Shown here: positions 26,098 through 33,802 of the stretch, piece by piece | Position numbering within the stretch: position 1 is the stretch's first letter | Layout: each line of letters begins with the position of its first letter | Origin: Lachnospiraceae bacterium | Lineage (GTDB): Bacteria; Bacillota; Clostridia; Lachnospirales; Lachnospiraceae | Assembly (NCBI GenBank): GCA_024682835.1 | Contig: JAIKYU010000099.1 | Location: forward strand, 1 to 64,000 | Reading direction: 5' to 3' | Length of the DNA: 64,000 nucleotides | Notes under the pieces: generated by a model | What the model saw: the letters and a program-made list of their open reading frames with translations, nothing else | Told to the model about the DNA's origin: nothing | Database searches by the model: none | Translations under genes and position numbers: made by a program

Positions 26098-26126
26098 AGT
26101 ATATCACATTCCTGTTCTTTTGTCAC
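26098..26126 (-). promoter_or_regulatory. Promoter upstream of the GH13-miaB-mutS-mutL-miaA run
   Basis: On the minus strand GTGACA (complement of 26121-26126), a 17-bp spacer and TATACT (complement of 26098-26103). It starts within the last codons of the helicase gene and would give a leader of roughly 60 nt before the start at 26030. Confidence 0.6.
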
Positions 26127-27987
26127 ATAAACGAGTGCTCAACAGGGGACGAAGGAAACGGGACGGCATGCAGGCTGCATTTTCCGTTCCGGTAATCCAG
26201 GAGAGAATGAGGGTTTTTCGAGCTCTGGTCATGGCGACATAGAGAAGTCTCCGCTCCTCCTCGAACTGTTCCGGAAGAACGATCCGTCTGGCCGGCATGA
26301 TTCCCTCATTGAGTCCGGGAAGCCATACGGTGTCAAATTCCAGCCCCTTGGATGCGTGCATGGTGAGGATCCTCACACCGTCACTTTTTGACGGTGCTTT
26401 CCGTGCATTTTTTTCCGCTGCCTCCCTTCGCTGTGTGATATGGAGGAGAAAGGCATTGGTGTCGCCAAACCCGGAGGCTTCGGCAAGGAACGCATCCAGG
26501 CGTTTCATTGCCGCTTTGAGGTCGTCCGGGGAAAGGGATCCGCAAAGAAATGCGTCATAACCGACCTGGGTCCGGATATAGCGGACGGCAAGCGACGGCC
26601 GCATGCCGCCGATAAAATGAAGATCACGAACAAGCTTTTTTATTACCCTGCACATGGAGGGCTGCCCGCGATAATACTCCTCCAGATTTTCCGGTCGAAA
26701 CGGTTCTCCCCGGGCACACTCTCTGGAGAGAAACCGGTTCGGCCGGTTCATGATCCGAAAGAAGTCCTCCCGCGTCGGATTGCGGGACGCAAGCCTTAGA
26801 TAGGCGAGCATATCCTGTATGTCCTGACCGGAAAAGGGAAGACTTTCCCGTGTGTTGCTTCCCGCTACCGGAATTCCGGCATCCTGAAGGGCGCACGAAA
26901 GCTGTTCGGCGGCGGCGTGGGTTCTGACAATCAGGGCAAACGTGTCCTGATTGTTTGAGAGTCCAGAAAGTCCGGAAGCGATTTCCGCCCTCTCCTTTTC
27001 GGCTGTCGGAAAGGGTTTTAAAAGAACGGCGCCGCATTCCTCACGCCCTGCTTTTTGAACCTTCTGAATGCGGTTTTTGTTTTCCGTGATGACCATGCCG
27101 GAGGCATCGATGATCTCCCTGCGGCACCGGTAGTTCATTTCAAGTGCATAGACATCCGCTTCCGGATAGCTCTCCTTGAATCTCCGCATACAGGACGGAT
27201 CCGATCCGCGGAAGGCGTAGATGGACTGATCGTCGTCCCCGACCACCAGCAGATTGCCGCGCTTTCCGGCAAGCATGGCAATGACCGCAGCCTGGATCTG
27301 ATTGACATCCTGGTACTCGTCGACCTGCAGATACCGGAAACGGTTCTGCCAGAAGGAAAGCACCTCCGGATGCTCCCTGAACATCTGCAGACACAGGGAA
27401 ATCATATCTTCAAAATCCGCCTTGCCAAGACTTCTCTGCATGCGGAGATATCCCGCATACACCCGCGGAAAATGGGATCCGTAGGGAAGCATCGGATTTT
27501 CCTTTACCGTTTCCTCCCCGCTGTTCTTTGCTCTGCCGATTTCCGAAAGATACGCTTCTACAAGTTCATCGGTAACCTGCATGTCACGGTCCCGTTCCTG
27601 CTCATCGGAAAGAAGCATTTTCAAAAGTGCTCTCTTCTCACGATCCGTCAGAATGGTCAGCGGTTCTTTGCCTGCGGCGGCGTGAAAGTCACGAAGCATT
27701 TTAAAGAAACAGGAGTGAAAGGTGCCGAAGGAAACGTCCGCATAACGGTTGTCCGTTTTGTCCGCAAACCGGTGCTGCATCTGCAGGGCGGCCGCTTTGG
27801 TAAAGGTGATGGTGAGAATCTGTGAGGGGGGAATGTGATATTCTTCGATGAGATAACGGATGCGTTCGGTGATGACGAAGGTTTTGCCGCTGCCCGGTCC
27901 CGCAAGAACCATCGCGGGACCGTCGCGGTGCGCGATCGCCCGCATCTGCGAGGCGTTCGCGCCGATTTTTCGTTTATGATCCTCCAA
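26104..27987 (-). CDS. UvrD/PcrA-family superfamily 1 DNA helicase
   Basis: A 627-residue 3'-5' helicase. Motifs in order: Walker A AGPGSGKT (about 29-36), TITFTKAAALQM, Walker B VDEYQDVN, GDDDQSIYAFRGSDP, LTMHASKGLEFDTVW, and VAMTRARKTL near the C-terminus. At 627 residues it is shorter than typical PcrA (about 730) and lacks the usual C-terminal tail, so it may be a paralogue rather than the essential PcrA. The start is a TTG at 27987 overlapping gltX by 14 nt with AAGGGGG upstream; an ATG 15 codons in is an alternative. Confidence 0.88.
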   Translation of the reverse strand: MEDHKRKIGANASQMRAIAHRDGPAMVLAGPGSGKTFVITERIRYLIEEYHIPPSQILTITFTKAAALQMQHRFADKTDNRYADVSFGTFHSCFFKMLRDFHAAAGKEPLTILTDREKRALLKMLLSDEQERDRDMQVTDELVEAYLSEIGRAKNSGEETVKENPMLPYGSHFPRVYAGYLRMQRSLGKADFEDMISLCLQMFREHPEVLSFWQNRFRYLQVDEYQDVNQIQAAVIAMLAGKRGNLLVVGDDDQSIYAFRGSDPSCMRRFKESYPEADVYALEMNYRCRREIIDASGMVITENKNRIQKVQKAGREECGAVLLKPFPTAEKERAEIASGLSGLSNNQDTFALIVRTHAAAEQLSCALQDAGIPVAGSNTRESLPFSGQDIQDMLAYLRLASRNPTREDFFRIMNRPNRFLSRECARGEPFRPENLEEYYRGQPSMCRVIKKLVRDLHFIGGMRPSLAVRYIRTQVGYDAFLCGSLSPDDLKAAMKRLDAFLAEASGFGDTNAFLLHITQRREAAEKNARKAPSKSDGVRILTMHASKGLEFDTVWLPGLNEGIMPARRIVLPEQFEEERRLLYVAMTRARKTLILSWITGTENAACMPSRFLRPLLSTRLCDKRTGM

Positions 27988-29434
27988 GCAGGGCTACCCC
28001 CTTTCGAATCCGTGACAGGCTCTCTTCCTTCCCGAGAATCTCCAGGATCTCGGTCGCCCCGCAGGGGGTCGTCGCCATACCGGAAAGCGCGATGCGAAGA
28101 GGCCAGAGCACATAGCCGTTTTTGTAGCCGTGTTCACCGATCCACCCGGAAAGCGCCTGATAGATCGCGTCATTGGTGTAATCGTCTTCACGCTCAAGAA
28201 ACGGCAAGAGCTCCTTCAGTACGGAAAGGGACGTCGCTTCGTCCGTTTTCATCTTTTTGTGACAATACAGCGCGGGATCATAATCCGGCAGATGATCAAA
28301 GAAAGCGATCATATCCGGAATCTGCTGCGGCAGCTCGACGCGGGACTGCACCATGAGGGCGATCTTTTTCAGGGCGTCCGCGTCCGTGATCGAAGGAAGC
28401 GCTTTTTTGATGAACGGCATGGCGATTTCAGCAAATCTCTCCGGCTCCATGGCCTTGAGATACTCCCCGTTCATCCAGGAAAGCTTCTGGTAATCAAACA
28501 CCGCAGGGGATCTGCTGATGCGGTGATAGTCAAAGCAATCGACCAGGTCGGTCAAGCTCATGATCTCCCGGTTATCCTCCGGCGACCAGCCAAGCAGCGC
28601 CACGAAATTGACCACCGTTTCGGGCAGGTAGCCGTGCTCGACCAGATCCTCAAAGGAGGTGTCTCCGCTTCGCTTGGACAGCTTCTTATGCTCACTGTCG
28701 GTGATCAGCGGACAATGGATATACTGCGGCACTTCCCAGCCGAAGGCCTGATACAGGCGGTTGTATTTAGGCGTCGAGGAAATGTACTCGTTTCCGCGCA
28801 CCACATGGGTGATTCCCATCAGATGATCATCCACCACATTGGCAAAGTTGTAGGTCGGATAGCCGTCCGATTTGATCAGAATCATATCATCCAGCTCGCT
28901 GTTGTCCACCTCGATCTCTCCGTAGAGCACATCCGTAAAGGAGGTGCTGCCCTCCTTCGGATTGTTCTGGCGGATCACATAGGGCTCTCCTGCCCTGACG
29001 CGCGCTTCGGCCTCCTCACGGGGAATTGAGAGGCAATGCTTGTCATACATCATCACCTCTTTGCCGTCAATGACCTGTTTGAGACCGTCAAGCCGCTCCT
29101 GCGAGCAAAAGCAGTAATAGGCCTCGCCCCGGTCGATCAGCTGTCTGGCATAGTCCAGATACAGACCGCTCTTAACACGCTCACTCTGGACATAAGGACC
29201 GACAGGCCCGCCGATATCCGGACCTTCGTCGTGAACGAGACCGGCCTGCTTCATGGTGCGGTAAATGATCTCTGTCGCTCCCTCCACGAAACGTTCCTGA
29301 TCGGTGTCTTCGATCCTAAGAAGGAAATCCCCGTCCTCATGCCTGGCTATCAGATAGGCGTAGAGTGCCGTGCGTAAGTTGCCGACATGCATTTTGCCGG
29401 TGGGACTCGGTGCATAACGTGTTCTGATTTTCAT
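27974..29434 (-). CDS. gltX: Glutamate-tRNA ligase
   Basis: A 486-residue class I aminoacyl-tRNA synthetase that charges tRNA-Glu. The HIGH-like motif is in YAPSPTGKMHVGN and the KMSKS-like motif is KLSKRSG; an anticodon-binding helical domain follows. In Clostridia it may also charge tRNA-Gln for the transamidation route, which cannot be decided here. The ATG at 29434 is preferred over a GTG two codons earlier because that GTG overlaps the AAAGGAGT site. Confidence 0.96.
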   Translation of the reverse strand: MKIRTRYAPSPTGKMHVGNLRTALYAYLIARHEDGDFLLRIEDTDQERFVEGATEIIYRTMKQAGLVHDEGPDIGGPVGPYVQSERVKSGLYLDYARQLIDRGEAYYCFCSQERLDGLKQVIDGKEVMMYDKHCLSIPREEAEARVRAGEPYVIRQNNPKEGSTSFTDVLYGEIEVDNSELDDMILIKSDGYPTYNFANVVDDHLMGITHVVRGNEYISSTPKYNRLYQAFGWEVPQYIHCPLITDSEHKKLSKRSGDTSFEDLVEHGYLPETVVNFVALLGWSPEDNREIMSLTDLVDCFDYHRISRSPAVFDYQKLSWMNGEYLKAMEPERFAEIAMPFIKKALPSITDADALKKIALMVQSRVELPQQIPDMIAFFDHLPDYDPALYCHKKMKTDEATSLSVLKELLPFLEREDDYTNDAIYQALSGWIGEHGYKNGYVLWPLRIALSGMATTPCGATEILEILGKEESLSRIRKGVALLGGS

Positions 29435-29457
29435 GCTCACTCCTTTTCAGATGCTTA

Positions 29458-31590
29458 TCACCTGTGACGTCTTCTTACCAGGATCACAATTCCCGCAAGC
29501 AGCATCACCACCGCCGCAATGAGAATAAAGCCGATCACCATCAGGATATTGCCGACCGTCATCGGAATGGTGAGGTAGGTCTGGGCGGATTTTGCAGGAA
29601 TCGTCACGAAATCCGTCGAGAGCGTCACCAGCGCTTCCACGGAATTGCCGAACAGACGCTGATTCATGCCGGCAATCAGCTCATCCACCTGATTGGTGAA
29701 GATGATCGGACAGGTGTAGACGACCGCTGTTGACTCACCGGAATCAAGGGTCTTCGTCGCACGCACGCCGACCGTGTAGCTCTTGGGGGCGGCGTTGTCC
29801 ATATCGCTGCTCAGATACGACTCCTCTGACGTGGTGAGAAGGCCGGTCACGGTCACCTCGTCCTGTTCCTCGACCAGAATGCCATGTGCCTCCGGCAGAA
29901 ATACCGTCTGAAGACCTGTCGTGGACAGATCCGCCGTGATGTCGTCGTCGATGCTCAAGTTCGGAAGCAGATAGGCAGGCGATCCGAAGGTCGCATAGTA
30001 ATTGCCCGCAGTGTAATCCAGCACGACGCCGTCCGTCAGAGACAGGCCGTACCAGGAAAGAAGCTTGTCGAAATTGGGCATACTGCCCGGTGCCGCCGTC
30101 GTCGAGGTGGTGATGAGAAGATTTCCTCCCGCTTCCGCATAGGCCGAAAGCAGCTCGATCTCGCTGGGAGTAAAGTCCATCGAGGGTCCGTTGATGACGA
30201 TCAGCTTGGCGTCCTCCGGTACACTTTCCACCTTGAGCAGCTCAATATCCTCCGTATGGACATTCGCATTTTCAAGAATGCCGGTATAGAAGGATTCCAG
30301 CTTCTGTTCTCCGTGACCGACGGTCGTGTAGGCGTGAATCAGTTCTTCGTCGGAGAGCGTCACATACTGAAGCGCATTGGTGATCTGTCCCTCCATGTCA
30401 TAGCCGGTCGTGGTCTGCTGATAGGTCTGGTAATCAAAGTCTGTCTGATACATATCTTCGTAGGCGATGGCCTTGCTGCGGCCGTTCGTTTCATCGACGA
30501 CGATCACGCCGGAATAGCCGGGATCCGTGTCGGTATACTGCTGGTAGAACTTGGAATTGGTGACCGGATCGATATAGGTGAGATGAATGTGACCACCTGC
30601 CAGGGCATAGGCCTTCAAAATGCGTTCGAGCGTCTGATCCTTGGTGCTCGAAGCCTCGTCGTTTTCCTGTGCGAGGAAATAGAGCGTAATCTCATCCGTG
30701 ATCCGTGTGCAAAGCTGTTTGGAATCCTCCGAGATGGAATACAGCCTGCTGGTCGTGAGATCCACCTCACGGATTTCGTCGGGAATCTGAAGCGCGGCAA
30801 AATTGACGCCGACCACCGCCGCGATCACCACGAGAATCATGACCGTGCTGTAGGCCGTGACGGACAGATTGGTGCGTGAAACGGTGAATCTCCGTTTCAG
30901 GATGACCTGCGCGGTCAGAAACAGGAACAGCACCGTCAGGGAAATAAAGAAAATGATGCTGGTCAGATCGAAGCTTCCCAGATAGATCGTCATCAGCCTG
31001 CCGTTCCAGTTGATGGTCGCATTGAGCAGATCCTTGAGCCAGGTGACGGAGACGTTTTCGAAGCTCTCCCCCAGCAGATTGCAGGCAAGCAGCACGACCA
31101 CGGACACCACGACACTGATGATCTGATTCTCGGTCAGGGATGAGATGAAAATGCAGACCGCGATCATCGCCAGCCCATACAGCCAGTAATCCAGGATGTC
31201 CGCATAGTTCCAAAGATACGGAATCTCTCCGAAGCGTCCCATGATCGGGGGCAGAATGCAGATCACCGCCGTCGGAATGGAAAAGACCGCCGCGATGGCG
31301 AAGAACTTGCCCATGACGATTCCGCCGACCGATACCGGCGCCGTCATGATGAGCTGATCAGACTTCAGACGCTTTTCCTCCGAAAAGGAGCGCATGCACA
31401 GAAGCGGGATCATGAAGACCAGGCCGATAAAGGCGGTGTTGTAAAGCGCGCCGTTCAGGTTCGGCGAAAGGCCCAGAAGGTTGTATCTGAGGAAGAAAAA
31501 TCCGAAAATCAGAATGTTGAGGGCAATAAAGACCTCACCGATCATCGTCTGAAAAAAGGAGCGAAACTCCCGCTTGAATATGGCGCTCAT
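29458..31590 (-). CDS. ABC-2 permease fused to a GldG-like domain
   Basis: A 710-residue protein. Residues about 1-245 form an ABC-2 type permease (six hydrophobic helices, N-terminal KREFRSFFQT, MRSFSEEKR loop). After another membrane segment (about 247-270) comes a long extracytoplasmic GldG/IFT52-like region (about 275-680, with LYSISEDSKQL, VIVVDE, TVGHGEQ, VINGPSMDF) and a final membrane helix (about 680-704). In Bacteroidetes GldF and GldG are separate proteins of an ABC complex; in Clostridia such complexes exist without gliding. It overlaps its ATPase gene by 4 nt. The cargo is unknown. Confidence 0.85.
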   Translation of the reverse strand: MSAIFKREFRSFFQTMIGEVFIALNILIFGFFFLRYNLLGLSPNLNGALYNTAFIGLVFMIPLLCMRSFSEEKRLKSDQLIMTAPVSVGGIVMGKFFAIAAVFSIPTAVICILPPIMGRFGEIPYLWNYADILDYWLYGLAMIAVCIFISSLTENQIISVVVSVVVLLACNLLGESFENVSVTWLKDLLNATINWNGRLMTIYLGSFDLTSIIFFISLTVLFLFLTAQVILKRRFTVSRTNLSVTAYSTVMILVVIAAVVGVNFAALQIPDEIREVDLTTSRLYSISEDSKQLCTRITDEITLYFLAQENDEASSTKDQTLERILKAYALAGGHIHLTYIDPVTNSKFYQQYTDTDPGYSGVIVVDETNGRSKAIAYEDMYQTDFDYQTYQQTTTGYDMEGQITNALQYVTLSDEELIHAYTTVGHGEQKLESFYTGILENANVHTEDIELLKVESVPEDAKLIVINGPSMDFTPSEIELLSAYAEAGGNLLITTSTTAAPGSMPNFDKLLSWYGLSLTDGVVLDYTAGNYYATFGSPAYLLPNLSIDDDITADLSTTGLQTVFLPEAHGILVEEQDEVTVTGLLTTSEESYLSSDMDNAAPKSYTVGVRATKTLDSGESTAVVYTCPIIFTNQVDELIAGMNQRLFGNSVEALVTLSTDFVTIPAKSAQTYLTIPMTVGNILMVIGFILIAAVVMLLAGIVILVRRRHR

Positions 31591-32744
31591 TCCATTGCCT
31601 CCTCTCCTGTCTCATCCGGCACAATTTCCTCCGTGTCGTCCACTGCCTCCTCCGCGAAAATGCTCTCATCATATGCGCCGGTTGCTTCCGAACCGTTCTG
31701 ATCAGCGAAGAAATCCGCATCCGTCGCCTGATCCGGTTCCTGCTGCATCTCTCCGACAGCTTCCATGGCTTCCTCGCTCGCGCGCTGTGCCTGTCTGGCA
31801 GCTTCCTCGGCCTCCGCACTGGTGAGCTCCAGGAAGACCTCCTCCAGAGACTGGGTCTCCAGCTGCATGCCCATCACGGGGATGGATCCGGCAGCGAACG
31901 CCCGGGCGATATCCGCGCGGATGTCCTCGGTGGTCTCCGTCTTTAAGGTGACCGCAAGCGAACCGTCCTCCGCCGGCTCACCAAACAGAAGCTCGGTGAT
32001 CTGTGCCACCTCCGAAAGCGCTGCGCGGACAGCCTCTTCGCTGCCAAGCACCGTGGCATGAACCGTGACGGATTTCTGCATGCTGTTCTCCAGCTCGGCC
32101 GGTGTGCCGATGCCCATCAGTCTGCCGTGGGATATGATCATCACCTCGTCACAGACCTCGTTGACCTCGGAAAGGATATGGGAGCTGAGCATGACGATGT
32201 GCTCCTCCTTGAGGGAGCGGATCAGATCTCTGATCTCCAGGATCTGCTGCGGATCCAGTCCCACGGTGGGCTCGTCCAGAATGATCACCTCCGGAAATCC
32301 GATCAGAGCCTGTGCCAGGCCGACGCGCTGCTTATACCCCTTGGAAAGGTTGCGGATCAGCTTGTGCTGAAATTCGCCCAGCATCGTCATCTTCATCACC
32401 CGGGCGATCTGATCGCGCCGCTCCTTTTTCGGAACTCCTTTCAATTCCGCCACAAAGGTCAGATATTCCAGGACGGTCATGTCCGGATAAAGCGGGGGCA
32501 GCTCCGGGAGATAACCGATCTGCTTTTTTGCAGCTTTCGGCTGTCTGACGATGTCCGCTCCGTTGATGGTGACCGTCCCCTCGCTGGCGGCGATATAGCC
32601 GGTCATAATGTTCATGGTTGTGGATTTGCCGGCGCCGTTTGGCCCGAGAAAACCGTAGATTTTGCCCTTTTCCATGGTGAAGGTCAGGTGGTCCACTGCC
32701 GTTTGCCCACCGTAACGCTTCACGATCCCTTTTACCTCGATCAC
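31587..32744 (-). CDS. ABC transporter ATP-binding protein with acidic C-terminal tail
   Basis: A 385-residue ATPase partner of the GldF-GldG fusion. It has Walker A GPNGAGKST, the signature NLSKGYKQRVGLAQAL, Walker B VIILDEPTVGLDP and the switch His in SSHIL. After the nucleotide-binding domain (about 1-230) and a regulatory domain (to about 308), the last 75 or so residues are very acidic, rich in Glu, Asp and Ala and probably disordered, which is unusual for this family. The start is GTG at 32744 with GGAG 8 nt upstream. The ATGA overlap with the permease points to stoichiometric synthesis. Confidence 0.88.
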   Translation of the reverse strand: MIEVKGIVKRYGGQTAVDHLTFTMEKGKIYGFLGPNGAGKSTTMNIMTGYIAASEGTVTINGADIVRQPKAAKKQIGYLPELPPLYPDMTVLEYLTFVAELKGVPKKERRDQIARVMKMTMLGEFQHKLIRNLSKGYKQRVGLAQALIGFPEVIILDEPTVGLDPQQILEIRDLIRSLKEEHIVMLSSHILSEVNEVCDEVMIISHGRLMGIGTPAELENSMQKSVTVHATVLGSEEAVRAALSEVAQITELLFGEPAEDGSLAVTLKTETTEDIRADIARAFAAGSIPVMGMQLETQSLEEVFLELTSAEAEEAARQAQRASEEAMEAVGEMQQEPDQATDADFFADQNGSEATGAYDESIFAEEAVDDTEEIVPDETGEEAME

Positions 32745-32851
32745 GATCGCGTCTCCTCTCCTGATGCTTACTCTTTCTTTGTGTCTGTCCGTCAGCCGGA
32801 CAATGATACATCCAACGGTATACCGCTGAAATGTGTTCAAATTGTGTCGGA

Positions 32852-32886
32852 ATTATAAAAAACGGAAAAAAATACAGAATTTCCGC
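32852..32886 (-). terminator. Possible terminator after dut, overlapping a TATAAT box
   Basis: On the minus strand, CGGAAA pairs with TTTCCG around an AT-rich loop and is followed by TTTTTT about 12-40 nt after the dut stop. The stem is short, so this is a weak call. The same T-run leads into TATAAT (complement of 32852-32857), which may serve as the -10 of the ABC transporter operon, though I see no good -35. Confidence 0.4.
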
Positions 32887-32897
32887 TTACGGGCTTC

Positions 32898-33335
32898 CTA
32901 ATTCGTCCCCGTGCTCCCGAACCCGCCGCGGTCAATGTCTGACAGGTGGTCGCATTCCTCAAAGACAATCTGAGGCTGATTCTTCATGATGCGGAACTGA
33001 CAGATGCGGTCGCCCTCATGAATCACAGTGTCCCTGACGGCCAGCGCAGGAAAATACCACTGATCATTGTCGCCGCAGTAGGAATGATCGATGACCCCCA
33101 TGTGATTGGTCTGAATGATACCGAAATTCTTAAAGGTGGAGCTCCTGGGAACGATGTGCGCTTCATACCCTTCCGGCAATTCCATGGCCACACCGAGAGG
33201 GATCAGCTTCCATTCGTCCCTTTTCAGACTCACCTCCTGCGCGCAGCGCAGGTCGATCCAGTCGCTTTTGCCGTCAATATAGGTCAGATGCTCAATCCGA
33301 TCGCTGAAATACTTAATCCTGATGGTCTCCGGCAT
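32898..33335 (-). CDS. dut: dUTP diphosphatase
   Basis: A 145-residue trimeric dUTPase that removes dUTP and supplies dUMP. The five family motifs can be traced: IDLRCA (1), [10 protein letters not shown] (2), [10 protein letters not shown] (3), GDRICQFRI (4) and the C-terminal P-loop-like DRGGFGSTG (5). Motif 2 has Ser where many have Gly (PRSG) and the region around motif 1 is divergent, as in some Clostridia. It overlaps the DUF1858 gene by 23 nt and has AGGAGA upstream of its ATG. Confidence 0.9.
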   Translation of the reverse strand: MPETIRIKYFSDRIEHLTYIDGKSDWIDLRCAQEVSLKRDEWKLIPLGVAMELPEGYEAHIVPRSSTFKNFGIIQTNHMGVIDHSYCGDNDQWYFPALAVRDTVIHEGDRICQFRIMKNQPQIVFEECDHLSDIDRGGFGSTGTN

Positions 33336-33642
33336 CGCTGCTCTCCTGTTTCGTGTCTGTCTCCGCCTGCTTCATCAGCATGTCATTGAGCGCGTCGCAG
33401 ATGTCATCCGCATCAAGACCGTGCACCATGGCGGCCTGCTCAAGTGATTCCATCTGCGCGGACGGGCAGAAAATGCACCCCATCCCGCAGCTCATCAGAA
33501 AATCCGCAGCAGCCGGATGATCGGCGATGAGCCTTCCCACAAGCATATCCCTGGTGATCATGCCGTTTTCTTTTTTTTCCCGTGCCGCTTCATCCGCTGC
33601 CAGTTCCTCATCGCTTCCGAAAAGAATCTCCTTCAAAGACAT
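33313..33642 (-). CDS. DUF1858 redox-disulfide domain protein
   Basis: A 109-residue protein with an acidic N-terminus and a DUF1858 domain (about 27-85). It carries the [11 protein letters not shown] cysteine cluster that typifies the family, where the cysteines are thought to form a redox disulfide. The family often accompanies hybrid-cluster proteins, but the exact function is unknown. It is the first gene of a two-gene unit with dut, with GGAGGGAG 5 nt before the ATG at 33642. The C-terminal 25 residues are polar and Asp/Ser/Gln-rich. Confidence 0.8.
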   Translation of the reverse strand: MSLKEILFGSDEELAADEAAREKKENGMITRDMLVGRLIADHPAAADFLMSCGMGCIFCPSAQMESLEQAAMVHGLDADDICDALNDMLMKQAETDTKQESSDAGDHQD

Positions 33643-33661
33643 AACTCCCTCCATTTCAGGC

Positions 33662-33717
33662 GTTCCGATCCAGACGGAACAATCAGTTATGATAGCATAA
33701 CATTAAAACAAAAGCAA
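33662..33717 (-). promoter_or_regulatory. Promoter and dyads upstream of DUF1858-dut
   Basis: On the minus strand TTGCTT (complement of 33712-33717), a 17-bp spacer and TATCAT (complement of 33689-33694). A perfect dyad GTTATG-ATAG-CATAAC (33686-33701) covers the -10 and could be an operator. A second inverted repeat, GTTCCG/CGGAAC (33662-33680), lies in the leader. No known regulator can be named from these. Confidence 0.6.
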
Positions 33718-33738
33718 ATTAGAATGCATAGGATGTTG

Positions 33739-33782
33739 CGGATTGCTTCGTTTGGGCAATGCATTTTTGACCCTGACATCAT
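33739..33782 (+). repeat. Dispersed intergenic repeat remnant (blocks B and A)
   Basis: CGGATTGCTTCGTT (33739-33752) followed by TTTTGACCCTGACATCAT (33765-33782). Both blocks recur in the structured element near 47.3 kb; the second also appears at 38183-38200 on the other strand. Here the repeat appears collapsed, and its second block supplies the -35 of the downstream carboxypeptidase promoter. Confidence 0.6.
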
Positions 33783-33795
33783 CTCGTGATAAAAT
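33767..33795 (+). promoter_or_regulatory. Promoter placed 7 nt before a start codon
   Basis: TTGACC (33767-33772), a 17-bp spacer and TAAAAT (33790-33795). The ATG at 33803 is only 7 nt past the -10 and no Shine-Dalgarno is present, so the transcript is predicted to begin at or within a base of the start codon (leaderless). An ATG at 33794 lies inside the -10 and is unlikely to be the start. Confidence 0.65.
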
Positions 33796-33802
33796 GTTGC
33801 TC

